NCBI GenBank assembly: GCA_003566215.1
Contig: PXEJ01000411.1
Span: forward strand, 1-9,972
Direction: 5' to 3'
DNA length: 9,972 nt
Origin: Cyanobacteria bacterium T3Sed10_376R1m
GTDB taxonomy: Bacteria; Cyanobacteriota; Cyanobacteriia; Cyanobacteriales; Cyanobacteriaceae
Position 1 is the stretch's first letter. Every line of letters begins with the position of its first letter. The translations under genes were made by a program, and so were the position numbers. Of this stretch, positions 1 through 6,640 are shown piece after piece. The notes beneath the pieces were generated by a model. The model was given only the letters and a program-made list of their open reading frames with translations, was not told where the DNA came from and searched no databases.

Positions 1-270
1 GACTTACAACTAGCCGCCCTAGAAAGCTCCACCAACTGCCTAATTTTAACAGGACACATCCCCCCCCAACAACTCATTTTAGCAAGGGCAGAAGACCTCG
101 AAATCCCCATCCTCACCGTGGATTTTGATACCCTTACCACCGTAGAAATAGTTGACCGAGCCTTTGGCACCGTGCGTCTTCAAGAAACTATCAAGGTTGA
201 ATGTGTACAACAGTTAATTGAAGAACATTGTCAGGTTGATTTATTGTTAGAAAAAATGCAAAAATCTTAA
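1..270 (+). CDS. DRTGG-domain phosphotransacetylase-family protein, C-terminal part
   Basis: The first 89 codons are open in frame 1 and end with TAA at 268-270; the 5' part lies outside the window. The peptide opens with [18 protein letters not shown] and continues through [13 protein letters not shown] and a [13 protein letters not shown] stretch. This pattern matches the end of a DRTGG domain, in which 'DxQLAALE..T.CLxLTG' follows a GDR motif and a later 'A..x.iPil.v..DT..T' segment completes the fold. In cyanobacteria this domain usually ends a protein of about 360 residues with an N-terminal BioD-like P-loop ATPase domain, annotated as a phosphotransacetylase-family or BioD-like protein. 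The substrate of that family is not firmly established, so no reaction is claimed. The assignment is from recognition of the domain pattern; the ATPase half cannot be seen here. Confidence 0.7.
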   Translation, partial: DLQLAALESSTNCLILTGHIPPQQLILARAEDLEIPILTVDFDTLTTVEIVDRAFGTVRLQETIKVECVQQLIEEHCQVDLLLEKMQKS

Positions 271-297
271 AAAATATTCAAATTTTTCCTCAATATT

Positions 298-318
298 TCC
301 TCCCTCATAAAGGGGGGA
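298..318. repeat. G/C-rich hairpin, degenerate cyanobacterial repeat or weak terminator
   Basis: TCCTCCCT (298-305), a CATAA loop and AGGGGGGA (311-318) form an 8-base-pair stem with one G-T wobble. It stands out sharply from the AT-rich gap between the DRTGG gene and pabAB. There is no T-run directly after either arm, so it is a poor intrinsic terminator. Its C-rich/AATAA/G6 layout resembles the palindrome inside pabAB and the one downstream of cphA, which suggests a shared dispersed repeat family. The rest of the 271-373 gap is AT-rich with several TATAAT-like stretches (about 318-345). I cannot fix a promoter there because no matching -35 element is visible. Confidence 0.4.
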
Positions 319-373
319 TATAAACTATTACATTATTATATAAAGAGAAAAAAAACAAAAAAAATTACCATAG

Positions 374-2509
374 ATGAGAAGTTTAATAATTGATAATTAC
401 GATTCATTTACCCATAATATTTATCAATTATTAGCACAGGTAAATCAAACTGTACCTACAATAATTACTAATGATCAATTGTCATGGCAGGAAATTCAGA
501 ACCTTAATTTTGATAATATCATCATTTCTCCAGGTCCTGGGAATCCTAGTAAAATAGATGATTTTGGAATATGTAAAGATGTATTAATTAACAGTGAAAT
601 TCCTGTTTTAGGTATTTGTTTAGGTCATCAAGGATTAGGTTATTATTATGGGTCAAAAATTAAAAAAGCTCCTATGCCAATGCACGGCAGACTGAGCAAA
701 ATTTATCATAATAATAATCCATTATTTAAAGATATTCCCTCTGGTTTTTCGGTAGTGCGTTATCATTCTTTAATTATTGATAATTTGGGAGATAATTTAG
801 AGTGTATTGCTACTACTGAAGATAATTTAATTATGGCAATTTGCCATAAAAATAAACCTTTTTGGGGGGTGCAATTTCATCCTGAATCTATCTGCTCGGA
901 ATATGGTTTTACTTTGTTAAAAAATTTTGCTCACTTGACTAAACAATTATCTAAAAAGAATAATAATAAATTTAATTTCTCTCAATCTTCTGTCATAAGA
1001 GAAACATTTAATAATAAAACTCCTTTAATAAAAGATCAATTTTATCCTTCCAAACCTTCCTTAATAAGGGGGGCTTTTGAACAAGAAGAATATCAAGTTT
1101 ATAGTTTGAAGTTAGATTTTTGGCTTGATACTGAAATAGTATTTAAGGCTTTATTTAGTCAATCTGATTATTGTTTTTGGCTTGATAGTAGTATGGTAGA
1201 AAAAGGGTTATCTCGTTTTTCTTTTATGGGGGATAGTAAAGGAATTAATAGTTTTGTAGTTCGCTATAGTATTAATGATAAATTAGAAATTATTCAAGAT
1301 GAAAAGTGTCTAACTATTGATGATGATTTATTTACCTTTTTACAACAGCATTTAGATAATTATGTCTGTAATAATATTGATTTGCCTTTTAATTTTAATT
1401 GTGGTTTTGTTGGCTTTTTTGGCTATGAATTAAAGTCTCTTTTTGGTTATTCTAATCAACATAAATCTGGTTTACCTGATTGTTATTTAATTAAATGCGA
1501 TCGCACTTTAGCTTTTGACCATCAAGAAAAAGTTATTTATTTACTTTATTTAGATAAAAAATATCATGATTTTGAAGCTAAAAAATGGTTTGAAAAAATA
1601 AAATCAAAACTCATATTTTTAAGTAAAAAAAATGATAATAGTTCAGTCCAAGAAACTATAAATAGTCAAGATAAAATTGAGTTTAATTTTACTAGAAATA
1701 AACAACAATACTTAGAAAATATAAATATTTGTTTTGAAAAAATTAAACAGGGAGAAAGTTATGAAATATGTTTAACTAATCAGTTAAATTTAGCACCTAT
1801 AGATAATCCTTTAAACTTTTATTCCCTTCTGAGAAAACAAAATCCTGCCCCCTACAGTGCCTACTTGAAACTAGGAAAAATTGTTGTAGTTTGTTCCTCT
1901 CCTGAGCGTTTTTTACACCTAGATAAAAATCGTTGGTTAGAATCAAAACCGATTAAAGGTACAGTAAAAAGAGGAAAAAATCAAGAGGAAGATCTAATCC
2001 TACAACAACAATTAAGTCTTAGTGAAAAAGAAAAAGCTGAAAATTTGATGATTGTAGATTTACTCCGCAATGACTTGGGGAAAATATGTGAAGTTGGTAG
2101 TATTTCTGTACCCAAATTAATGGCGATCGAAACTTATACTACAGTACACCAGATGGTTTCAACCGTTAGAGGAAAATTAAAATCTCACACTAAGGCAATT
2201 GACTGTTTTAATGCAATATTCCCGGGAGGTTCAATGACAGGAGCCCCCAAAAAGAGAACCCTAGAAATAATTGACCAATTAGAAACCGAAGCAAGGGGGA
2301 TTTATTCAGGTAGTATCGGCTTTTTAGCTCTTAACGGCACGTTAGACTTAAACATTGTTATTCGTAGTGCAGTCATTACCCCAGAAAAAACTACCATCGG
2401 AGTAGGAGGAGCAATTACTATTTTATCTGATCAAAATCAAGAATTTGAGGAAATAAAACTAAAAGCCTATGCTCTACTAAAAGCCTATGGAACAATCATA
2501 GATGAATAG
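374..2509 (+). CDS. pabAB: Fused aminodeoxychorismate synthase (PabA-PabB)
   Basis: This enzyme converts chorismate and glutamine to 4-amino-4-deoxychorismate, the precursor of p-aminobenzoate and folate, in the cytoplasm. Residues 1 to about 190 are a class I glutamine amidotransferase domain with the oxyanion-strand motif SPGPGNP (52-58), nucleophile Cys82 in GICLGHQG, and His169 and Glu171 in GVQFHPES. Residues from about 240 to 711 are a chorismate-binding domain with PIKGT (526-530), AENLMIVDLLRNDLG (555-569), FPGGSMTGAPK (616-626) and EEIKLKA near the end. Lysine in PIKGT, where anthranilate synthases have alanine (PIAGT), favours aminodeoxychorismate over anthranilate synthesis. The two domains are joined by a linker (about 190-240) that is Asn/Lys-rich and contains a repeat-derived segment. 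The ATG at 374 fits the usual MxxLIIDNYDSFT start. No Shine-Dalgarno sequence is visible. The gene is noticeably richer in A+T than cphA. Confidence 0.9.
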   Translation: MRSLIIDNYDSFTHNIYQLLAQVNQTVPTIITNDQLSWQEIQNLNFDNIIISPGPGNPSKIDDFGICKDVLINSEIPVLGICLGHQGLGYYYGSKIKKAPMPMHGRLSKIYHNNNPLFKDIPSGFSVVRYHSLIIDNLGDNLECIATTEDNLIMAICHKNKPFWGVQFHPESICSEYGFTLLKNFAHLTKQLSKKNNNKFNFSQSSVIRETFNNKTPLIKDQFYPSKPSLIRGAFEQEEYQVYSLKLDFWLDTEIVFKALFSQSDYCFWLDSSMVEKGLSRFSFMGDSKGINSFVVRYSINDKLEIIQDEKCLTIDDDLFTFLQQHLDNYVCNNIDLPFNFNCGFVGFFGYELKSLFGYSNQHKSGLPDCYLIKCDRTLAFDHQEKVIYLLYLDKKYHDFEAKKWFEKIKSKLIFLSKKNDNSSVQETINSQDKIEFNFTRNKQQYLENINICFEKIKQGESYEICLTNQLNLAPIDNPLNFYSLLRKQNPAPYSAYLKLGKIVVVCSSPERFLHLDKNRWLESKPIKGTVKRGKNQEEDLILQQQLSLSEKEKAENLMIVDLLRNDLGKICEVGSISVPKLMAIETYTTVHQMVSTVRGKLKSHTKAIDCFNAIFPGGSMTGAPKKRTLEIIDQLETEARGIYSGSIGFLALNGTLDLNIVIRSAVITPEKTTIGVGGAITILSDQNQEFEEIKLKAYALLKAYGTIIDE
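1019..1082. repeat. In-frame palindromic repeat in the PabAB interdomain linker
   Basis: Within the linker the DNA reads CCTTCCTTAATAAGGGGGG (1055-1073), a palindrome allowing two G-T pairs. It is preceded by a partial direct repeat, CTCCTTTAATAAAAG (1020-1034). It encodes residues 216-236 in the open frame, giving the paired peptide motifs TPLIK and KPSLIRG. Sequences of the form C5-6 TTAATAA G5-6 are recognisable as dispersed repeats in cyanobacterial genomes. Its position between two complete catalytic domains is what a tolerated insertion would look like. The palindrome is seen directly; its origin as a mobile or dispersed repeat is inference. Confidence 0.5.
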
Positions 2510-2628
2510 TGAAATTATGAAGAAAAAAAGTTAACAATTCATTAGTAATTCAAGATTAGTAAATAATGCTAAATTTTTAACAGATGATTTAGGATTACTA
2601 TAGTGTTTTACTCAAATAAAATCAACTA
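2510..2628. other. Convergent gap between pabAB and the STAS gene
   Basis: The gap is AT-rich and holds a short direct repeat, ATTAGTAA at 2541-2548 and 2555-2562. No stem with a T-run was found on either strand, so I cannot point to an intrinsic terminator although two genes end here. Confidence 0.5.
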
Positions 2629-2976
2629 TTAAGAGTTATTTCTTATTCTCTGTTCTAGTTCTGATGTATCATCGATGATTTCAAAGACTTGAGTCATATT
2701 AGTTAAGTCAAATAACATTGTGATTTGATCATTTAAGTTCATAATAAATAATTTACCCTTAACACCTCTGACGGTTTTTAATCCTTGAACTAATCCTCCT
2801 AAACCGGAGCTATCCATAAAGGTAACTTTTTTAAAATCAATCAGAATATAAATAATACTTTGACTAACTAATTGATTAATTTGGTGGCGAAATTCATTAG
2901 CTTTTACACCATCAAAGATTCCATCGGGCTTTAAAACTTTTACTTGAGGTAGCATTGATAATTCATTAAAGATCAT
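2629..2976 (-). CDS. STAS-domain anti-sigma factor antagonist (SpoIIAA-like)
   Basis: This 115-residue protein is a single STAS domain, the usual size for stand-alone anti-anti-sigma factors. The diagnostic stretch is FMDSSGLGGLVQGLK (53-67): the DSSGLG loop with Ser56 and Ser57 is where SpoIIAA-type proteins are phosphorylated by a partner-switching kinase. Ser57 aligns with the phosphorylated serine of Bacillus SpoIIAA. Family members bind or release an anti-sigma kinase according to phosphorylation state; in cyanobacteria the partner is often a PP2C/kinase module encoded elsewhere. No kinase or phosphatase gene is in this window, so the partner and output are unknown. The ATG at 2976 gives a normal N-terminus; Met8 (2955) is an alternative and neither has a clear ribosome binding site. 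It lies 42 bases after the sugar permease on the same strand and converges with pabAB. Confidence 0.85.
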   Translation of the reverse strand: MIFNELSMLPQVKVLKPDGIFDGVKANEFRHQINQLVSQSIIYILIDFKKVTFMDSSGLGGLVQGLKTVRGVKGKLFIMNLNDQITMLFDLTNMTQVFEIIDDTSELEQRIRNNS

Positions 2977-3018
2977 ACAAATATCTGCTATTTTAGCGAA
3001 ATTTCACCTATAAAAACT

Positions 3019-3825
3019 TTAATTTTTTAGTCCAGTAGTACCCACCCCTTGAATAAATTGTTTTTGTCCAACAATAAAAAGCAAAATTACGGGAATTGTG
3101 GCTATTACTACCGCTGCCATGAGTAATGACCAATCACTGGTAAATTGTTCTTGAAAAGAGGCTAGGGCTAGTTGTACGGTGGTTAATTGTGGGTTGCTGG
3201 TAAATACGAGGGGTTTAAAGAGGTCATTCCATTCACCGATAAAGGTAAATAGGAATAGGGTTATAACGGCTGGTTTGGCAAGGGGAAGGAGAATATGCCA
3301 GATTACTTGTAATCGATTTGCCCCGTCTAATTCGGCAGCTTGTTCTAATTCTATGGGAATTGTCATGAAATATTGTTTCATGAGAAAAATGCCGAAACCG
3401 TTGGCGGCGGTGGGTAAAATTAATGCCCAATAGGTATTGATTAGGTTAGCGTTTCTGAGGATAAGAAAAATAGGGATTACTAATATTTGGATGGGGATGA
3501 CAAGGGTGGCAATAATGAGTAAGAGGACAAAACTTTTGCCTCGAAATTGTAATCTGGCGAGGGCGTATCCTGCTAGGGCTGAGGTGACTATTTGAGAAAA
3601 GGTAACTGCGATCGCAACTAAACTCGAGTTAAAGAAAGCGAGGACAAAATTACCCCTATGCCATGCTTCTTGATAGAATTTAAAGGTAAAATGAGAATCT
3701 GCCCCCCCAGTGGTGAGGGAAGTATATAAAACCACAAACAAGGGGGATAGAACAAGAATTACACCTCCAGATAAGATCAAAAAACTGAGAATTTGTGGAA
3801 TTTTATGTACTATGTTATTTTTCAT
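3019..3825 (-). CDS. Carbohydrate ABC transporter permease, MalG/UgpE type
   Basis: From the ATG at 3825 the protein has 268 residues, normal for the second inner-membrane subunit of CUT1-type sugar importers. About six membrane segments are visible (roughly residues 11-33, 66-92, 98-122, 132-150, 183-206 and 234-254). The cytoplasmic EAA loop, EQAAELDGANRLQ...LLPLAKP (161-185), is the site that docks on the ATPase. GEWNDLFKPLV (197-207) is typical of MalG-like subunits. An in-frame TTG at 3855 would add ten residues, but that stretch is encoded by a repeat. The ATG at 3825 is preceded by AGAGGGGG five bases upstream, a good ribosome binding site, so I chose it. No binding protein, MalF-type partner or ATPase is adjacent, so the substrate is unknown and the partners must be elsewhere. 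GgtD-like glucosylglycerol transport is one possibility that the sequence alone cannot decide. Confidence 0.87.
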   Translation of the reverse strand: MKNNIVHKIPQILSFLILSGGVILVLSPLFVVLYTSLTTGGADSHFTFKFYQEAWHRGNFVLAFFNSSLVAIAVTFSQIVTSALAGYALARLQFRGKSFVLLLIIATLVIPIQILVIPIFLILRNANLINTYWALILPTAANGFGIFLMKQYFMTIPIELEQAAELDGANRLQVIWHILLPLAKPAVITLFLFTFIGEWNDLFKPLVFTSNPQLTTVQLALASFQEQFTSDWSLLMAAVVIATIPVILLFIVGQKQFIQGVGTTGLKN

Positions 3826-3830
3826 GTAAT

Positions 3831-3838
3831 CCCCCTCT
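3831..3838 (-). promoter_or_regulatory. Ribosome binding site of the sugar permease
   Basis: On the minus strand AGAGGGGG ends five bases before the ATG at 3825. It decides the start in favour of 3825 over the in-frame TTG at 3855. It lies at the edge of the G/C-rich repeat region and may derive from it. Confidence 0.55.
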
Positions 3839-3853
3839 AAAAAACTAGCAATC

Positions 3854-3891
3854 AAGCCCCCTTAAATTCCTCAAATTTGGGCAGGGGACTT
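3854..3891. repeat. Degenerate G/C-rich inverted repeat between cphA and the permease
   Basis: AAGCCCCC (3854-3861) pairs with GGGGACTT (3884-3891) with a single mismatch, around an inner CAAATTTG palindrome (3872-3879). The layout 'C5 TTAAAT CC ... CAAATTTG ... GGGGACTT' is that of a common dispersed cyanobacterial repeat in a partly decayed state. Followed by TTTTT (3890-3894) it could also act as an intrinsic terminator for plus-strand transcription. On the minus strand, where cphA and the permease are read, it would be a stem between two genes without a direct T-run, perhaps an RNA-processing or attenuating structure. Repeat identity is from recognition, not a search. Confidence 0.5.
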
Positions 3892-3913
3892 TTTCCAAAT
3901 AAAACTACCTTTT

Positions 3914-6529
3914 TTAAATTTTGTGTTTTTCGATCATACTAATTACACGGCTGACACTTTCAGGGAAAATAACCACTAACCCATCCTTTTTAACCTTTTC
4001 CAAACCAGTTTCGATGGCACTTATTTCATCAATAATTACATCGTAACTAGCCTCGGGATTTTGAGCGAGGATACCCTTAACAATTAGATCAGCAACTTCC
4101 CCATTATCACGACCCCTTTTATCCTCATCCTCCTTGACAATGATATGATCAAAAGTCTGAGAAGCAATCTTGCCTAAAAGCATTAAATCTTCGTCCCGTC
4201 TGTCCCCAGGACCACCAATTACGCCGAGGCGATCGCCCTTCCAATTTTTAACAAAGGCTCCCACGGCTTCATAACCAGCAGGATTGTGAGCATAATCAAC
4301 TAACACAGAAAAATCTTTTAAGTCAAAAAGATTCATTCTTCCCGGGGTTTGATCTGCACCGGGGTTAAAAGTACGCACACCCTGACGAATCAACTCAATA
4401 TCCACCCCATTAACAAAGGCGGCAAGACTAGCGGCCAAAGCATTGGCAATCATAAACGGTGCCATGCCCTTCATGGTGACGGGAATATTTTCCGCCTTCT
4501 CAATGCGCAAAGTCCACTCTCCCTCGAAGATAGACAGATAACCATTTTCATAGATAGCGGCAATACCATCACGGCGTAAATGATCGATAATAATGGGATT
4601 GTTTTGAGCCATAGAAAAATAAGCAACCTTACCCTTAACACCCTTTGCCATTTGAGCCACTAAAGGATCATCAGCATTAAGTACAGCATAACCTTCAGGG
4701 TTAACGGCTTCGGCAATAATTCCCTTAACCTTCGCCATTTGTTCGATGGTATCAATGTCCCCTAAGCCAAGGTGATCTTCTGCCACATTTAGGACAACAC
4801 CAACATCACAGCTATCAAAGGCTAACCCAGAACGTAACATTCCACCCCTCGCACACTCTAAAACTGCCACTTCTACGGTGGGATCTCGTAAAATGACCCC
4901 TGCACTCAAAGGACCAGTGTTATCTCCTTTTTCTACCATATACTCACCTAAGTAGATACCATCGGTGCTGGTGTAGCCGACAACTTTCCCCGTTTGACGA
5001 TAAAGGTGGGCTAAAAGTCGAGTGGTAGTGGTTTTACCATTTGTTCCTGTCACCGCCAAAATGGGAATACGAGTAGGGTGATTATCGGGGTAAAGCATAT
5101 CTAGGACAGGGGCCGCTACGTTGCGGGGTAAACCTTGGGAAGGGGCAACGTGCATTCTAAATCCGGGGGCCGCATTAACTTCTACAATTACTCCATCTAC
5201 TTCTTCGAGAGGTTTGGTGATGTCGGGGGTAACTATGTCAATTCCGGCGATGTCTAAACCGATAATTTTGGCGGTGCGTTCAGCAATCCAGATATTTTTG
5301 GGGTGAATGTCGTCGGTGCGATCAATGGCGATGCCCCCAGTGCTTAGGTTTGCCGTTGCTTTTAGATAGACTACTTCTCCTTCTTTAGGAATACTATCCA
5401 TTTCATAACCCTGTCTTTTCAGGACACTTAAGGAGGTGCGATCGACGCTAATTCTAGTCAAAACGTTATCGTGACCATCTCCTCGATTAGGATCTTGATT
5501 GGTTTGTTCGATTAAATCCTCAACAGTAGATTGTCCATCCCCAGTTACATGGGCTGGTATTCTCTCGGAAACGGCGATTAATTTACCGTTAATGACTAAA
5601 ACACGATGATCATTACCTTTGTAATATTTTTCAACAATTACCGAACGGGTTTTAGAAGCGGCGGCGGCTAAATCGTAGGCATCTTCTGCTTCTTCCCTAT
5701 TATTTATATCAATGGTGATACCCCTACCATGATTACCATCTAAGGGTTTAATTACAATGGGATAACCCCCAAGATCTTCGATCGCATCCGCCAATTCATC
5801 TGAATAAAAGATTACCGTCCCCTTCGGCACAGGAATTCCACCATCACGGAGGGTTGTTTTAGTTCCTTCTTTATCACAGGCTAACTCAACCCCTAAAATA
5901 CCAGAATTATCACTTAGGGTTGCTTGAATTCTCCTTTGATTAACTCCATAGCCCAATTGAACCATAGAACGAGCGCTTAACATCATCCAAGGGATAGATC
6001 TAGTTTCGGCTTCTTTGATGATTGTTTCCGTGGAAGGCCCAAGGGCAGAACTAGCCCTTAAATCATTTAAATCGGCTATGTCTTGAGCTAATTCTTCTGG
6101 GGGATAAGAACTTGTTTTGATAATCGAGTTACATAGTCTTACCGCTGCCCTACCGGCATAACGCCCCGCCTCCTCATAGACATACTCAAATACAACGTTA
6201 TATACGCCATCGGTGCTTGTCTCTCTAGTGCGTCCGAAGCCTACGGGCATTCCTGCTAATTCTTGCAACTCTAGGGCAATATGTTCAATGATATGCCCCA
6301 TATAAGTCCCTTCTTTAACCCTTTCTAGGAAGCCTCCTCGATGATCCCGTGAACAAAAGTGTTCCACAAGACTAGGGAGGGTGTTGACTAATCCTTCATA
6401 AAATCCGGGTATAAGATTAGATGGTTTATCCGCCACGTCTTCTAAATCAAGACGCATTTGGATTAGTTTTTGTCTTCTAATGCTCCAATAGTTCGGACCC
6501 CGTAAGGTTTGTGTTTTGAGGATTTTCAT
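3914..6529 (-). CDS. cphA: Cyanophycin synthetase
   Basis: CphA polymerises aspartate and arginine into cyanophycin (multi-L-arginyl-poly-L-aspartate) using ATP, without ribosomes; the product accumulates as cytoplasmic granules. The 871 residues match the usual length of about 870-880. Three parts are visible. The N-terminal domain (about 1-160) carries an HxxEH motif at His79, Glu82 and His83. The ATP-grasp domain (about 165-480) has KPLDGNHGRGI (261-271), STGGIAIDRTD (396-406) and VEVNAAPGFRMH (449-460), and adds aspartate to the backbone. The Mur-ligase-like domain (about 488-871) has the P-loop GTNGKTTTT (495-503) and, towards the end, VDYAHNPAGYEA and GGPGDRRDED, and attaches arginine. 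The HxxEH motif is at the place reported in CphA1 enzymes as a hydrolytic site that makes primers. The gene follows cphB by 111 bases on the same strand, the standard cyanobacterial arrangement. No Shine-Dalgarno sequence precedes the ATG. No truncation or missing key motif was noticed. Confidence 0.97.
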   Translation of the reverse strand: MKILKTQTLRGPNYWSIRRQKLIQMRLDLEDVADKPSNLIPGFYEGLVNTLPSLVEHFCSRDHRGGFLERVKEGTYMGHIIEHIALELQELAGMPVGFGRTRETSTDGVYNVVFEYVYEEAGRYAGRAAVRLCNSIIKTSSYPPEELAQDIADLNDLRASSALGPSTETIIKEAETRSIPWMMLSARSMVQLGYGVNQRRIQATLSDNSGILGVELACDKEGTKTTLRDGGIPVPKGTVIFYSDELADAIEDLGGYPIVIKPLDGNHGRGITIDINNREEAEDAYDLAAAASKTRSVIVEKYYKGNDHRVLVINGKLIAVSERIPAHVTGDGQSTVEDLIEQTNQDPNRGDGHDNVLTRISVDRTSLSVLKRQGYEMDSIPKEGEVVYLKATANLSTGGIAIDRTDDIHPKNIWIAERTAKIIGLDIAGIDIVTPDITKPLEEVDGVIVEVNAAPGFRMHVAPSQGLPRNVAAPVLDMLYPDNHPTRIPILAVTGTNGKTTTTRLLAHLYRQTGKVVGYTSTDGIYLGEYMVEKGDNTGPLSAGVILRDPTVEVAVLECARGGMLRSGLAFDSCDVGVVLNVAEDHLGLGDIDTIEQMAKVKGIIAEAVNPEGYAVLNADDPLVAQMAKGVKGKVAYFSMAQNNPIIIDHLRRDGIAAIYENGYLSIFEGEWTLRIEKAENIPVTMKGMAPFMIANALAASLAAFVNGVDIELIRQGVRTFNPGADQTPGRMNLFDLKDFSVLVDYAHNPAGYEAVGAFVKNWKGDRLGVIGGPGDRRDEDLMLLGKIASQTFDHIIVKEDEDKRGRDNGEVADLIVKGILAQNPEASYDVIIDEISAIETGLEKVKKDGLVVIFPESVSRVISMIEKHKI

Positions 6530-6603
6530 GCTGTTTCTGATTTTAGACGCTACTTAAGTTAGAGAGCCATTTTTAAGTGTCTCGTTTTTATTCGACTTTT
6601 TAC

Positions 6604-6630
6604 TGTTCAAGGTGAACATTATGTAATGTT
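6604..6630. promoter_or_regulatory. Two overlapping palindromes in the cphB-cphA gap
   Basis: TGTTCA-AGG-TGAACA (6604-6618) and AACATTA-TG-TAATGTT (6615-6630) are both perfect inverted repeats. They share four bases and sit about 75-100 bases upstream of the cphA start, just after the end of cphB. They are operator-like in size, or could form alternative small stems in the cphB-cphA transcript. Neither is the NtcA consensus GTA-N8-TAC, which I did not find in the leaders of cphA or cphB. The binding factor is unknown. Confidence 0.3.
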
Positions 6631-6640
6631 TTTGATGTTA

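Noticed and set aside
318..345. Promoter directly upstream of pabAB
   Set aside because: Several TATAAT-like hexamers exist but no -35 element at suitable spacing; the DNA is so AT-rich that such hexamers are expected by chance.
3179..3433. Open frames on both strands inside the sugar permease gene
   Set aside because: They lie wholly inside a well-supported membrane-protein gene in other frames, have no recognisable domain, and have no promoter or start signal of their own.
3826..3855. Upstream TTG start giving the permease ten extra residues
   Set aside because: The extension is encoded by repeat-like DNA and lacks a ribosome binding site, while the ATG at 3825 has AGAGGGGG at ideal distance.
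4349..5306. Short plus-strand frames opposite cphA (4349-4579 and 5121-5306)
   Set aside because: cphA is continuous and conserved here; the antisense peptides are not recognisable.
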